From positions 1,984,001 to 2,048,000 of the forward strand of contig CP051152.1 in NCBI GenBank assembly GCA_003970805.2: a stretch of DNA of 64,000 nt. The letters are read 5' to 3'. Below are positions 8,824 through 19,780 of the stretch, in pieces. The notes below the pieces were generated by a model. It ran no database searches. It was given only the letters and a program-made list of their open reading frames with translations, and was not told the DNA's origin. The position numbers were made by a program, and so were the translations under genes. The stretch's first letter is position 1, and the number at the start of each line of letters is the position of its first letter. This DNA comes from Undibacterium piscinae (lineage in GTDB: Bacteria > Pseudomonadota > Gammaproteobacteria > Burkholderiales > Burkholderiaceae_D).

Positions 8824-9360
8824 ATGACCGAGATTCCACTAGACAAGATAGACCGCAAGATTTTGGCGATTTTGCAGGCCGATGGCAGGCTGACCAATCA
8901 GGAGGTCGCTGAGCGCGTCAACCTGTCGCCATCGCCTTGCCTGCGTCGCATCAAACGACTGGAAGAATCCGGTGTAATCCGCAAATACGTGGCACTGCTG
9001 GAGCCGGCAAAAATTGGCTTAGGCTTGCTTGCCTACGTCAACGTGCGACTCGAGAAGCATAACGAGGCACCGGGCAAAGGCGCATCGCGTTCGCCGCGCA
9101 GCGATTTTTCCGCCTCGGTAGAACAATGGCCGGAAGTAGTCGCTTGTTATGCGATGACAGGTGAAATGGATTATTTATTGCGCGTGCATGTAGAAGACAT
9201 GAATCACTTCTCACGCTTCATGATGGAAACGCTATTACGCCACCCTGCGGTACTGGATGTGAAATCGAGCTTTGCCCTGCAGCAGATTAAGGATACCACC
9301 GCATTGCCGGTGATGAATAATACTGCGAAGAAAGGGATAGCATTCCTTGATGGCCGATAG
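8824..9360 (+). CDS. Lrp/AsnC family regulator of aromatic amino acid catabolism (probable)
   Basis: A 178-residue protein with an N-terminal AsnC-type HTH (LDKIDRKILAILQADGRLTNQEVAERVNLSPSPCLRRIKRLEESGVI) and a C-terminal RAM effector domain (residues about 70-155, with MTGEMDYLLRVHVEDMNHFSRFMMETLLRHPAVLDVKSSFALQQIKDTTALPV). Relative to typical members it carries a small insert (GKGASRSPRSDF, near residue 85). It also has an extra tail after TTALPV (MNNTAKKGIAFLDGR) that reads into the remnant of the neighbouring M13 gene, so the native stop may have been lost. It is divergent from hppD and probably controls hppD/phhA. Confidence 0.9.
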   Translation: MTEIPLDKIDRKILAILQADGRLTNQEVAERVNLSPSPCLRRIKRLEESGVIRKYVALLEPAKIGLGLLAYVNVRLEKHNEAPGKGASRSPRSDFSASVEQWPEVVACYAMTGEMDYLLRVHVEDMNHFSRFMMETLLRHPAVLDVKSSFALQQIKDTTALPVMNNTAKKGIAFLDGR

Positions 9361-10855
9361 AAATACCCAGTGCGCCGTAATTGAAAGCATCTTCCGCATT
9401 GACGTCAAACAGCGGTGGCTGCATACGCGCCGCCGGAAACACAATCTCGTTCATCTCCGGGCTGTAATAGGCGTTCACGGTCTGCGGCGTCATGCTCCAC
9501 TCTTCATGGTCAACCGGCTTGCCTAGCTTATTAATTTCCATTTGCGCCTCAAGCTGATGGGCACGTATCACATTCCCCATCAGATCATCCTTAACGATAG
9601 CAAGCGCAGAATAGTCGCGCCACTTATTCGGATAACCCACTTTTACCTTAATCTTGGAAAGCTTGATTTGCGCCTCTTTCTTGGTCTCAGGACTCATCCA
9701 GTCAAGATGCTCTATGCTTTCCTTGAAGGCGCTCAGGAAATGACTCACCATGAGCGTGGTTTGCGCCTTGCGTTCCGGCGGAAAAATATTTTTCCACATA
9801 TTTGCGGCCTATGCTTTCACCCATGGTATGGTCAACCAAGGCGATCGCCCGCTTCTGGCGACTACGATTTTCCTTGGCACCGGATAAGGCCCTTCCTTGA
9901 AAGCAAAGCTCTCGATGACGAATGCGGCCGGCAGATAGGCACCAAAGCTATTAAGCAACTGCCATTCAAAATATGCACGCCAGGTCGCTAAGGGCGTGTT
10001 TACCAGGACTTCATTTAAGCCTTGCAGATAACTGGGCTGACTGACATTAACGCTATCAGCCTTGCCGGATATGCCGGTCTGGGAGAAATACAGCTGCCAA
10101 TCATAAGCCGGCGTCAACTCATTTAGCTTGGCAATCACCGTCATATTGTAGCCCTTGACCGGATCCCGGTTTTCTACCGCACTCCATTGCACCTTGGCCA
10201 AGGCGGTTTCCAGTGCAAGAATCAGCCTGGCATCAGCGGCGGCATCTTTATGTCCCGCCAGGCTAAGCATTTTTTCCACATGCAACTGATATTTGGCGCG
10301 TATCTCACTGGTCCTCGGATCATCAAGCTTGAGGTAGTAATCGCGATTCGGCATCCCCAGACCAGACTGATTGATATCGGCCACATAACGCGATGCATCC
10401 TTATTATCCTGATGTACGCTTAGAACAAAGGGCGCGTTGGCGCCTATCTGATTGAAACGTGCAATCAGGGCAGGAATCTGCCGCTTATCGCTCAGTGCCG
10501 CAACTCTCGCCATTTCAGCCTCAAGCGGTTTCAGCCCCAATTGCTCCAGTTTTTCTTCGTCCATAAAGCTGGAGTATAGATCGCCTATCTTTTGTAAATC
10601 CGAGCCTGGGGCACGATGCGGGGCATTTACCGCCTCTTCGACGATGCCACGCAATTGCTGCGAAACATCCTCACGCGCCTTCATGAACGTGCCCCAATCC
10701 GATTTGTCTGCCGGGATCTCGGTGCTCTTTAACCAGTTACCTTGTGCATAACGGAAAAAAATCATCCTGGGCCCGCACCGTCTTATCGATAGGCTGTTCC
10801 TGCACGCCCGAGTTGGAGTTGCGCGCCACATTTGGCCGGATTCCAGCGCTATCAT
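9340..10855 (-). pseudogene. M13 (neprilysin/PepO) metallopeptidase, frameshifted and cut off at the zinc motif
   Basis: Three pieces of an M13 peptidase lie in different frames. The largest (9809-10855) carries FFRYAQGNWLKSTEIPADKSDWGTF and matches about the first 300 residues. The next (9287-9799) carries IFPPERKAQTTLMVSHFLSAFKESIEHLDWMSPETKKEAQIKLSKIKVKVGYPNKW and YYSPEMNEIVFPAARMQPPLFD. Frames break at an A7 tract (10755-10761), near 9885, and near 9790. Homology stops at NYGALGISIGH, where an intact enzyme continues into the catalytic HExxH; the zinc site and C-terminal third are missing and lrp-like sequence follows. The N-terminal signal region is also gone. It cannot make an active peptidase. 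Confidence 0.88.
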
Positions 10856-10964
10856 GTCCGAGCAGTTCTCAAGGCTGGCATCGTCGCCGATGATACGCAG
10901 GCCTTACTCCATCTGCATCTGATACAGCCGTATTGCTTGCACGGCATCACTATGGGCAGCGGCC

Positions 10965-11882
10965 ATGCAATTAGTAAAGAACGCAGGGAATGCGCAAACT
11001 GACGCTGACAGTTTGCAATCGGGGCGGCCGCCGTTACCCGAGCAGCTCAGCTTGCACGGCAGCCAACTTCAGCCATTAAAACAGGCGCTCGAGAGCGGCG
11101 AGGTTAATGCGGCCTTAGTCGAGCGCAAGCATCAACTACGCTTGCTAGAGGCGCAGCAGTTAAACTCCAGCGCCTTACGCGATCGCTGGGTCGGGCTACT
11201 GATACTCAATGCCGCTGGCGGCTTGGGCGATCGCGCACTTAGACAGGCCTTGCACGCGCAGCTGCAAAGCGCGGCGCAAGATGCATTTGGCGCAGAGTTT
11301 AGCGCGCAGTTTCTGCCTGAGGGTTTACTGCCGCAAGCGCCACCGACTAATCCGATTTTCGCTTTGAGTACTGAACAAATACGCCAGCGCTGGTCAGCGC
11401 AAACTCGTCAGCAACCGCTACGCATCTTGTATGCCGCAGGGCGCGGCGTACTGACCCAGAGTCTGGATCTGTTGATCGCGCTGCTGCAGCAATGCCAGTT
11501 AGCCTACACCCTGATACCGACCAAGAATGCCGGGGAAGTTTATGCGCTGGTGGCAAGGGGCGAGTTTGATGTTGTGGTGCGCGGCTGGATCCAGGATTTC
11601 GACGATCCAGATCAATTTTTCGGATGCTTCGAAAAACAAGCACCCGAGCCACAAGCTGGTGTTCACTACGCAACATTTTTTGAGAAAATTGCAGCGGCAC
11701 GCACTCTGCCAGAAGCTACACTCAGAGGCAGTGCATATCGCGATGCCCTGAGCGCTTTAGAGAACGAATATTTATATATTCCGCTATGCCGTGACCACAA
11801 TCGTCTGCTGCACGATCCCGCCTTAAATCCCCAGACGCTTTGCCGCGATCCTTTCGATCTGGACGCGATCGACCTCAGATAG
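10965..11882 (+). pseudogene. C-terminal remnant of a family 5 (oligopeptide-type) solute-binding protein
   Basis: An open frame of 305 residues from ATG 10965. Blocks LKQALESGEVNAALVERKHQ, WVGLLILNAAGGLGDRALRQAL, LRILYAAGRGVLTQSLDLLIALLQQC, ARGEFDVVVRGWIQDFDDPDQFF and ALENEYLYIPLCRDHNRLLHDP align in order with the second half of SBP_bac_5 proteins or the SgrR C-terminal domain. Full-length proteins are 500 residues or more and begin with a signal peptide or a HTH; this one lacks about the first 200 residues. It sits head-to-head with the decayed M13 gene. I read it as a 5'-deleted remnant, though the open frame could still be translated. Confidence 0.6.
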
Positions 11883-11888
11883 GAAAAC

Positions 11889-12347
11889 TTAGATAGGCAA
11901 AGTCAGGCCGCGCTTGACTGCATCCATGACTACCGTGGTGCGAAATTTAATGATGTTGCTATTCTTAAAAAATACCGCACGGGTGAAGGCCTCATAGTCA
12001 GCCATGCTGGCGGCATGTAGCACCAGCATAAAGTCATATTCACCCGCGACGTAATAGCATTGCTGTACCTCAGGCAATGCCAACATCTGGCGTTTAAATT
12101 GATCTATGGTATCGGCCAGTCCCTTGGCAAATACCAGTTCCACCAGCAGCACCAGGGGATAGCCAACCGCATCTGGCGCAATCACGGCCACCTCGGCCTG
12201 GATCACACCAACCTCACGCAAACGGCGTATCCGTCTTTGTACCGCAGTCGCCGATAAGCCTATCTCCACACCAATCGCATCGGCGGGGTGGCGGCAGTTC
12301 ACTTGCAAATAACGCAGGATGGAAAGATCAAAGTGATCGAGTTGCAT
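11889..12347 (-). CDS. Lrp/AsnC family transcriptional regulator
   Basis: A 152-residue protein of normal family length. It has an N-terminal HTH (LDHFDLSILRYLQVNCRHPADAIGVEIGLSATAVQRRIRRLREVGVI) and a C-terminal RAM domain (VAGEYDFMLVLHAASMADYEAFTRAVFFKNSNIIKFRTTVVMDAVKRGLTLPI). The effector is probably an amino acid. It converges closely (6 nt) with the solute-binding remnant and has no intact partner gene next to it. Its target may have been lost in the decay of this region. Confidence 0.9.
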   Translation of the reverse strand: MQLDHFDLSILRYLQVNCRHPADAIGVEIGLSATAVQRRIRRLREVGVIQAEVAVIAPDAVGYPLVLLVELVFAKGLADTIDQFKRQMLALPEVQQCYYVAGEYDFMLVLHAASMADYEAFTRAVFFKNSNIIKFRTTVVMDAVKRGLTLPI

Positions 12348-12390
12348 AGTGTGGTGTAAGTCAAATCAAAAGAAGTAGAAGAAGTAGGAG

Positions 12391-12452
12391 TAACTCAAAA
12401 CCGCGCCAGCGTCGTTGCACTCGCCTGGCGCGAATAATTTTTCCTAAGTCCG
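12391..12452 (+). repeat. Degenerate copy of the TAGGACTTACGCAAAA element family
   Basis: CTCAAAACCGCGCCAGCGTCGTTGCACTCGCC followed by AATAATTTTTCCTAAGTCC resembles the outer parts of the complete element at 16455-16556 with the middle deleted. The terminal repeats have decayed. Confidence 0.55.
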
Positions 12453-12519
12453 AAGTGGTTGATAGCGCATAAATCTAGGGAACGAAAAATATCATACCCG
12501 TAATTTCCTCCCCTAGCTC

Positions 12520-12695
12520 GTCACTGTTTCAGCCTGCTATGAAAAGTCAAAACACTCAACACAGAGGCCACAGAGACACAGAGTTCACAGAGAAAGCAAG
12601 GCAGTTCTCTTCGTTTTTATCTGTGTCTCGTGCCTCCTTTGAGAGGTTTTCGTTTTTTTTTTTAATAATTTTAGTTAAGCAGGCTGAACAGTTAC
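12520..12695. mobile_element. IS66-like non-autonomous element 1 with 8-bp target duplication
   Basis: A 176-bp segment with inverted ends GTCACTGTTTCAGCCTGCT (12520-12538) and AGCAGGCTGAACAGTTAC (12678-12695). It is flanked by the exact direct repeat CCTAGCTC at 12512-12519 and 12696-12703. GTAA-type ends with an 8-bp duplication fit the IS66 family. The interior has no gene; it contains a CACAGAG-rich stretch and a facing CTGTGTCTC stretch, unlike the interiors of the two sister elements. It lies in the 500-base gap between the Lrp-type and RutR-like genes. Confidence 0.8.
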
Positions 12696-12727
12696 CCTAG
12701 CTCGCAACAACCAAACAAGGAAGGCCC

Positions 12728-12805
12728 AGCGCGCATATTCCATGCGGCTTAGCGGCTAGGCAGGCTGGAGAGGCGCATGGACTATGCGCCTCTCCAGCCT
12801 GGTAC
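12728..12805. repeat. GC-rich hairpin repeat, copy 1
   Basis: The stretch includes a perfect hairpin with 18-bp arms (CAGGCTGGAGAGGCGCAT, 12761-12778, and its complement at 12784-12801; 5-base loop), preceded by GCGCATATTCCATGCGGC. Related segments occur at 22527-22592 and 28605-28690, so this is a dispersed intergenic repeat. No T-run follows in either direction, so it is not a standard terminator. Confidence 0.75.
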
Positions 12806-12848
12806 TTTTAAAAATCGGGGAGCTTATTGGCTAACTTAATTGGCTAGC

Positions 12849-13562
12849 TTAATTGGATATTGCCAGCGCCGCCAACACCATATCAACGATCAGTTTTTCG
12901 GCAGCCTCAAAATCTTTTGCGCTGAGCTTCTTTTGATTCAGCACCAGATTCATTTGGGTAGAAAAGTCGGCATAGGATTGCGTCATGGCCCAGATGCTAA
13001 ACAGCAAATGGGTGGGATTGACGGTAGCGATTTTGCCTTCGCTCATCCATTTTTCAAAGCTGGCGATATCCTTGCGCAGATAAGGGATCACTTTAGTGCG
13101 TATCTGTTGGCCGTAGATTTTTGCGCCACCGATCACTTCCATCGCGTACACCTTAGAAGCACTCGGATGTTCGCGTGAAAAACGTAATTTTTCCTGAATA
13201 TAGCTGCGCAATAAATCTTGCGGCTCGCGACTGTCATCGGCCAGACTATCCATACGAGCTAGCCAGACATCGAGCACATCATCCAGCACGCGCTGATACA
13301 GAGCAGGTTTGCTGGCAAAGTAATACAGCAGATTTTGTTTCGATACCCCGGCTTGCTGGGCGATGCTGGCGATCGATGTCCCTTCATAACCGCATTCGGC
13401 AAACATGGTGACGGCGTGCCGCAAGATCTCGGTCTCAAGCTTACCGCGCTTGTCAGCGGCCAGTGTTGTTGTCGCTGCCGTGGCTGCAGATCCGTCTGTT
13501 TTAGCCGTCCGTGGCTTTTTCACAACGCTGCGTTCTGATTTTTTGACCAATTTTTCAGGCAT
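12849..13562 (-). CDS. TetR family regulator of pyrimidine catabolism, RutR-like
   Basis: A 237-residue protein. Residues about 1-40 are a basic, alanine/threonine-rich extension. The TetR HTH follows (ILRHAVTMFAECGYEGTSIASIAQQAGVSKQNLLYYFASKPALYQRVLDDVL), then a RutR/YcdC-type ligand domain (YAMEVIGGAKIYGQQIRTKVIPYLRKDIASFEKWMSEGKIATVNPTHLLFSIWAMTQSYADFSTQM). RutR is a uracil-responsive repressor. This gene is divergent from preT, and a close match to the RutR operator sits in between (13702-13717), so it very probably controls the pyrimidine operon. Confidence 0.9.
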   Translation of the reverse strand: MPEKLVKKSERSVVKKPRTAKTDGSAATAATTTLAADKRGKLETEILRHAVTMFAECGYEGTSIASIAQQAGVSKQNLLYYFASKPALYQRVLDDVLDVWLARMDSLADDSREPQDLLRSYIQEKLRFSREHPSASKVYAMEVIGGAKIYGQQIRTKVIPYLRKDIASFEKWMSEGKIATVNPTHLLFSIWAMTQSYADFSTQMNLVLNQKKLSAKDFEAAEKLIVDMVLAALAISN

Positions 13563-13701
13563 TTTTTAAGCACTTTTTCTATGATTTCTACTGCAATACG
13601 ATACTCAGGACGCGCTCATTGTGCGGAATGCGGCAAGAATAAAAACTTTACAAGGCGATCAAGCAAGATGCTTGACCTGCTGTTTATTATGGCATCATAG
13701 T

Positions 13702-13717
13702 TTTACCACTTGGTAAA
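13702..13717. promoter_or_regulatory. RutR-type operator upstream of preT
   Basis: TTTACCACTTGGTAAA is a perfect 7-2-7 palindrome (TTTACCA, CT, TGGTAAA). The known RutR consensus is TTGACCANNTGGTCAA, so 12 of 14 defined positions match, with the two differences symmetric. It lies about 62 nt upstream of the preT start and about 140 nt from the regulator start. Confidence 0.8.
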
Positions 13718-13778
13718 GTTTCTGCGAAATTTGTTGTATTTGGCTAGACCGATATTCAGACATTTTGAGGGATGGAAC

Positions 13779-15152
13779 ATGATAGATGCTCTACGACATT
13801 TACCCCAGGCACATGCCAGCCATGCCACGCTGGCCGCTGGCTTTAGCGATCTGGCACCGCCCTTAACGGCGCGCCAGGCGCAGATAGAAAGCGAACGCTG
13901 TCTGTATTGTTACGATGCACCGTGTAGCCGTATCTGCCCATCCGAGATCGACGTCGCCAGCTTCATCCGCAATATCGCGCATGAAAATATCAATGGTGCC
14001 GCCAAAGTCATTTTGCAATCGAATATTCTCGGTGGCAGTTGCGCCCGCGTTTGCCCTACCGAGATCTTGTGCGAGCACGCCTGCGTGCGCAATCACGATG
14101 CCGAAGCACTACCGGTAAAAATTGGACTATTGCAGCGCCACGCGATTGATCACATGCACTTCGAGCAGCATCCGTTTCAGGCCGCGCCTGCAACTGGCAA
14201 AAGCATAGCGATCGTCGGGGCCGGTCCTGCGGGTCTGGCCTGTGCACACCGGCTGGCGATGCTGGGTAATCAAGTAGAAATATTTGAAGCGCGCAGCAAG
14301 GCCGGTGGTCTGAATGAATACGGTATCGCAAAATACAAACTCACCGATAACTACGCGCAACGCGAAATTGAATTTCTGCTGCAAATAGGCGGCATACAAA
14401 TTCATTACGGCCAAACGCTGGGCGCGAATCTGCAGTTGCAGCAGCTCCAGGAAAAATTTGATGCGGTGTTTCTTAGTCTGGGTTTAGCTGCCAGCCGCAG
14501 TCTGGATCTGGCAGCAGAAGACGCACCGGGCATCTTAGCCGCAGTCGATTACATCGCCGAACTCAGACAGGCGCAGGATTTAAGCAGCTTGCCGGTGCCC
14601 AAGCGGGCGCTGGTGATAGGTGCGGGCAATACCGCCATCGATATGGCGGTGCAGATAGCGCGCCTCGGTGCCGAAGAAGTCACGCTGGTGTACAGACGCG
14701 ATGCGGCATCCATGTCGGCCACAGCACACGAGCAAGAAATCGCCAAAGCCCATCAGGTCAGAATTAAAACCTGGGCGCAGCCGCAAGCGGTGTTACTTGA
14801 TGATGCAGGCAAACTGAGCGGCATGCGTTTTGAAAAAACTCGACTCGATGCAGGTCGCCTAGTCGGCACCGGTGTCAGTTTCGTGATCGCTGCAGATGCC
14901 ATTTTTAAAGCCATAGGTCAGGTATTCGATACGCATGCGATCAGCGATCCCTTGGCGCGTACGCTGAAAAAAGATGCAGGTAAACTCCAGGTCGATGCGC
15001 AGTTTAGAACCAATCTCTGCGGCGTGTATGCGGGCGGTGATTGTGTCAACCCGGGACAAGATCTGACGGTGCAAGCGGTACAGCATGGCAAGCTGGCGGC
15101 CGCTGCTATCCATGCTGATTTGACTTCAAACACGGAGGCCCATCATGGCTGA
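13779..15152 (+). CDS. preT: NAD-dependent dihydropyrimidine dehydrogenase subunit PreT
   Basis: A 457-residue flavoprotein subunit that takes electrons from NAD(P)H and passes them to PreA for reduction of uracil and thymine. N-terminal cysteine clusters (CLYCYDAPCSRICPSEID and CARVCPTEILCEHACVRN) bind 4Fe-4S centres. Two Rossmann motifs follow: GAGPAGLACAHRL for FAD and GAGNTAIDMAVQIARLGA for NAD(P)H. I start at ATG 13779, preceded by GAGGGA; the frame is open further upstream but would include the operator. Its end overlaps preA by 8 nt, so the two are coupled. Confidence 0.95.
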   Translation: MIDALRHLPQAHASHATLAAGFSDLAPPLTARQAQIESERCLYCYDAPCSRICPSEIDVASFIRNIAHENINGAAKVILQSNILGGSCARVCPTEILCEHACVRNHDAEALPVKIGLLQRHAIDHMHFEQHPFQAAPATGKSIAIVGAGPAGLACAHRLAMLGNQVEIFEARSKAGGLNEYGIAKYKLTDNYAQREIEFLLQIGGIQIHYGQTLGANLQLQQLQEKFDAVFLSLGLAASRSLDLAAEDAPGILAAVDYIAELRQAQDLSSLPVPKRALVIGAGNTAIDMAVQIARLGAEEVTLVYRRDAASMSATAHEQEIAKAHQVRIKTWAQPQAVLLDDAGKLSGMRFEKTRLDAGRLVGTGVSFVIAADAIFKAIGQVFDTHAISDPLARTLKKDAGKLQVDAQFRTNLCGVYAGGDCVNPGQDLTVQAVQHGKLAAAAIHADLTSNTEAHHG

Positions 15153-16422
15153 TCTGAGCATCAATTTTGCCGGCATCAAGGCCCCCAATCCTTTTTGGTT
15201 AGCCTCGGCACCGCCCACCGATAAGGCGTATAACGTGGTGCGCGCTTTTGAGGTTGGCTGGGGTGGCGTGGTCTGGAAGACCCTGGGAGAAGATCCGCCT
15301 GCGGTAAATGTCTCCTCGCGTTATTCGGCCCACTACGGAAAAAATCGCGAGGTCTTGGGCTTTAATAATATCGAGCTGATCACCGACCGTACGCTGGAAA
15401 TTAATCTGCGTGAAATCACCCAGGTCAAAAAAGACTGGCCAGACCGCGCCATGATCGTGTCCCTGATGTTTCCCTGCGAAGAGGCAGCCTGGCGCAGCAT
15501 CTTGCCACTGGTAGAGTCCACCGGAGCAGACGGCATAGAACTTAATTTCGGCTGCCCGCACGGCATGCCAGAACGCGGCATGGGCGCGGCAGTCGGCCAG
15601 GTGCCAGAATATGTGGAGAAGATCACGCGCTGGTGCAAGCAGTATTCGCGCTTACCAGTGATCGTCAAGCTGACACCGAATATTACCGACATCCGCCAGC
15701 CGGCGCGTGCCGCCAAAAACGGCGGTGCCGATGCGGTCTCGCTGATCAATACCATCAACTCGATTACCTCTATCGATCTCGATAGTATGGTGGCCCGACC
15801 GATAGTCGGCGGACGTAGCACGCATGGCGGTTATTGCGGCTCGGCTGTGAAACCTATCGCCTTGAATATGGTGGCCGAAATCGCCCGTGACCCAGCCACG
15901 CAAGGGTTACCAATCTCGGGCATAGGCGGCATCTCCAACTGGCGCGATGCCGCAGAATTTATCGCGCTGGGCGCAGGATCGGTACAGGTTTGCACGGCGG
16001 CGATGCTGCATGGTTTTCGTATCGTCGAAGAAATGAAAGATGGCTTGTCACGCTGGATGGATGAAAAAGGCTACGCCAGCGTCGCCGATTTTTGCGGCAA
16101 GGCGATCGCCAATACCACAGACTGGAAATACCTGGACATGAACTATCAGGCGATTGCCCAGATTGATCAAGACAAATGCATAGGCTGCGGCAAATGCTAT
16201 ATCGCCTGCGAAGATACCTCGCACCAGTCTATCCATCAATTGATACAAGACGATGGCGCGCGCAAGTACCAGATCAACGAAGCAGAATGCGTGGGCTGCA
16301 ATCTGTGTGAGATCACTTGCCCGGTGGCAGGCTGTATTACGATGCTGGCGCAAGAAAATGGCAAGCCATATATGAATTGGACACAAGATCCGCGCAATCC
16401 ACGTGCCGAGGTGGTCACTTAG
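15145..16422 (+). CDS. preA: NAD-dependent dihydropyrimidine dehydrogenase subunit PreA
   Basis: A 425-residue catalytic subunit. Residues about 1-310 form a dihydroorotate-dehydrogenase-like FMN barrel (SINFAGIKAPNPFWLASAPP, ELNFGCPHGMPERGMGAAVGQ, VIVKLTPNITDIRQPARAAKNGGADAVSLINTINS, GGRSTHGGYCGSAVKPIALNM). The C-terminal part carries two 4Fe-4S motifs (DKCIGCGKCYIACED and AECVGCNLCEITCPV). The active-site Cys is expected in the GGYCGSAVKP region. It reduces uracil and thymine to dihydropyrimidines. Overlap with preT and the permease 178 nt downstream point to one operon. Confidence 0.95.
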   Translation: MADLSINFAGIKAPNPFWLASAPPTDKAYNVVRAFEVGWGGVVWKTLGEDPPAVNVSSRYSAHYGKNREVLGFNNIELITDRTLEINLREITQVKKDWPDRAMIVSLMFPCEEAAWRSILPLVESTGADGIELNFGCPHGMPERGMGAAVGQVPEYVEKITRWCKQYSRLPVIVKLTPNITDIRQPARAAKNGGADAVSLINTINSITSIDLDSMVARPIVGGRSTHGGYCGSAVKPIALNMVAEIARDPATQGLPISGIGGISNWRDAAEFIALGAGSVQVCTAAMLHGFRIVEEMKDGLSRWMDEKGYASVADFCGKAIANTTDWKYLDMNYQAIAQIDQDKCIGCGKCYIACEDTSHQSIHQLIQDDGARKYQINEAECVGCNLCEITCPVAGCITMLAQENGKPYMNWTQDPRNPRAEVVT

Positions 16423-16454
16423 GATTAAACCTGTTAAATTAAGTATGGTATTTC

Positions 16455-16556
16455 TAGCACTTACGCAAAACCGCCCCAGCGTCGTTGTACTCGCCTTGCT
16501 GTACTAAAGTAAGTCTTCGGCGTTACGCCTAGTTGGAACAATTTTGCGTAAGTCCT
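16455..16556. mobile_element. 102-bp inverted-repeat element (TAGGACTTACGCAAAA ends), complete copy
   Basis: The left end TAGCACTTACGCAAAA (16455-16470) and right end TTTTGCGTAAGTCCTA (16541-16556) are inverted repeats differing at one base. The interior is non-coding. A related copy in the opposite orientation is at 22816-22905, and a degenerate one at 12391-12452. TA bases at both edges could be a 2-bp target duplication. It sits inside the pyrimidine operon between preA and the permease gene, where its folded transcript could affect the mRNA. Confidence 0.75.
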
Positions 16557-16600
16557 AATTTCTACATAGTTAAACAACGTCCCTTTCAAAGGAAACGAGC

Positions 16601-19578
<2,978 letters not shown>

Positions 19579-19579
19579 A

Positions 19580-19732
19580 GTCCCCTCTCCCGCATACGGG
19601 AGAGGGTTAGGGTGAGGGTCATGGCAAACGTGTGCGATGATCGAAAAGAAAAATCGCCAAGTTCTCGCCTTGTTTTTAATATACCTTGTCATTACTAACA
19701 CCCTCTCCCGCCAGTGGGAGAGGGGGCTAGCT
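19580..19732. repeat. REP-like pair of CCCTCTCCCGC hairpins
   Basis: Two hairpins, CCCTCTCCCGcatacGGGAGAGGG near 19583 and CCCTCTCCCgccagtGGGAGAGGG near 19701, lie between hydA and the next gene, with the text GTTAGGGTGAGGGT between them. The same motif pair forms the interior of the elements at 22606-22810 and 33272-33480, but here the GTAACTGTTCAGCC ends are absent. Confidence 0.7.
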
Positions 19733-19780
19733 AAAGTAAATGACAAGCATTCAAGTTTGTTTTTCAAAGAAAGCATCAGC

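Noticed and set aside
12560..12660. CACAGAG-rich stretch as a CRISPR array or tandem repeat gene
   Set aside because: The repeats are short, irregular and without spacers of constant length; they are the interior of the element 12520-12695.
12761..12801. Perfect hairpin as a terminator for the RutR-like gene
   Set aside because: No U-run follows in the direction of transcription, and related copies occur elsewhere in intergenic DNA, so it is better called a repeat.
19637..19780. 48-codon upstream extension of the amidohydrolase
   Set aside because: It reads through a REP-like repeat, and the family N-terminus begins at 19781.
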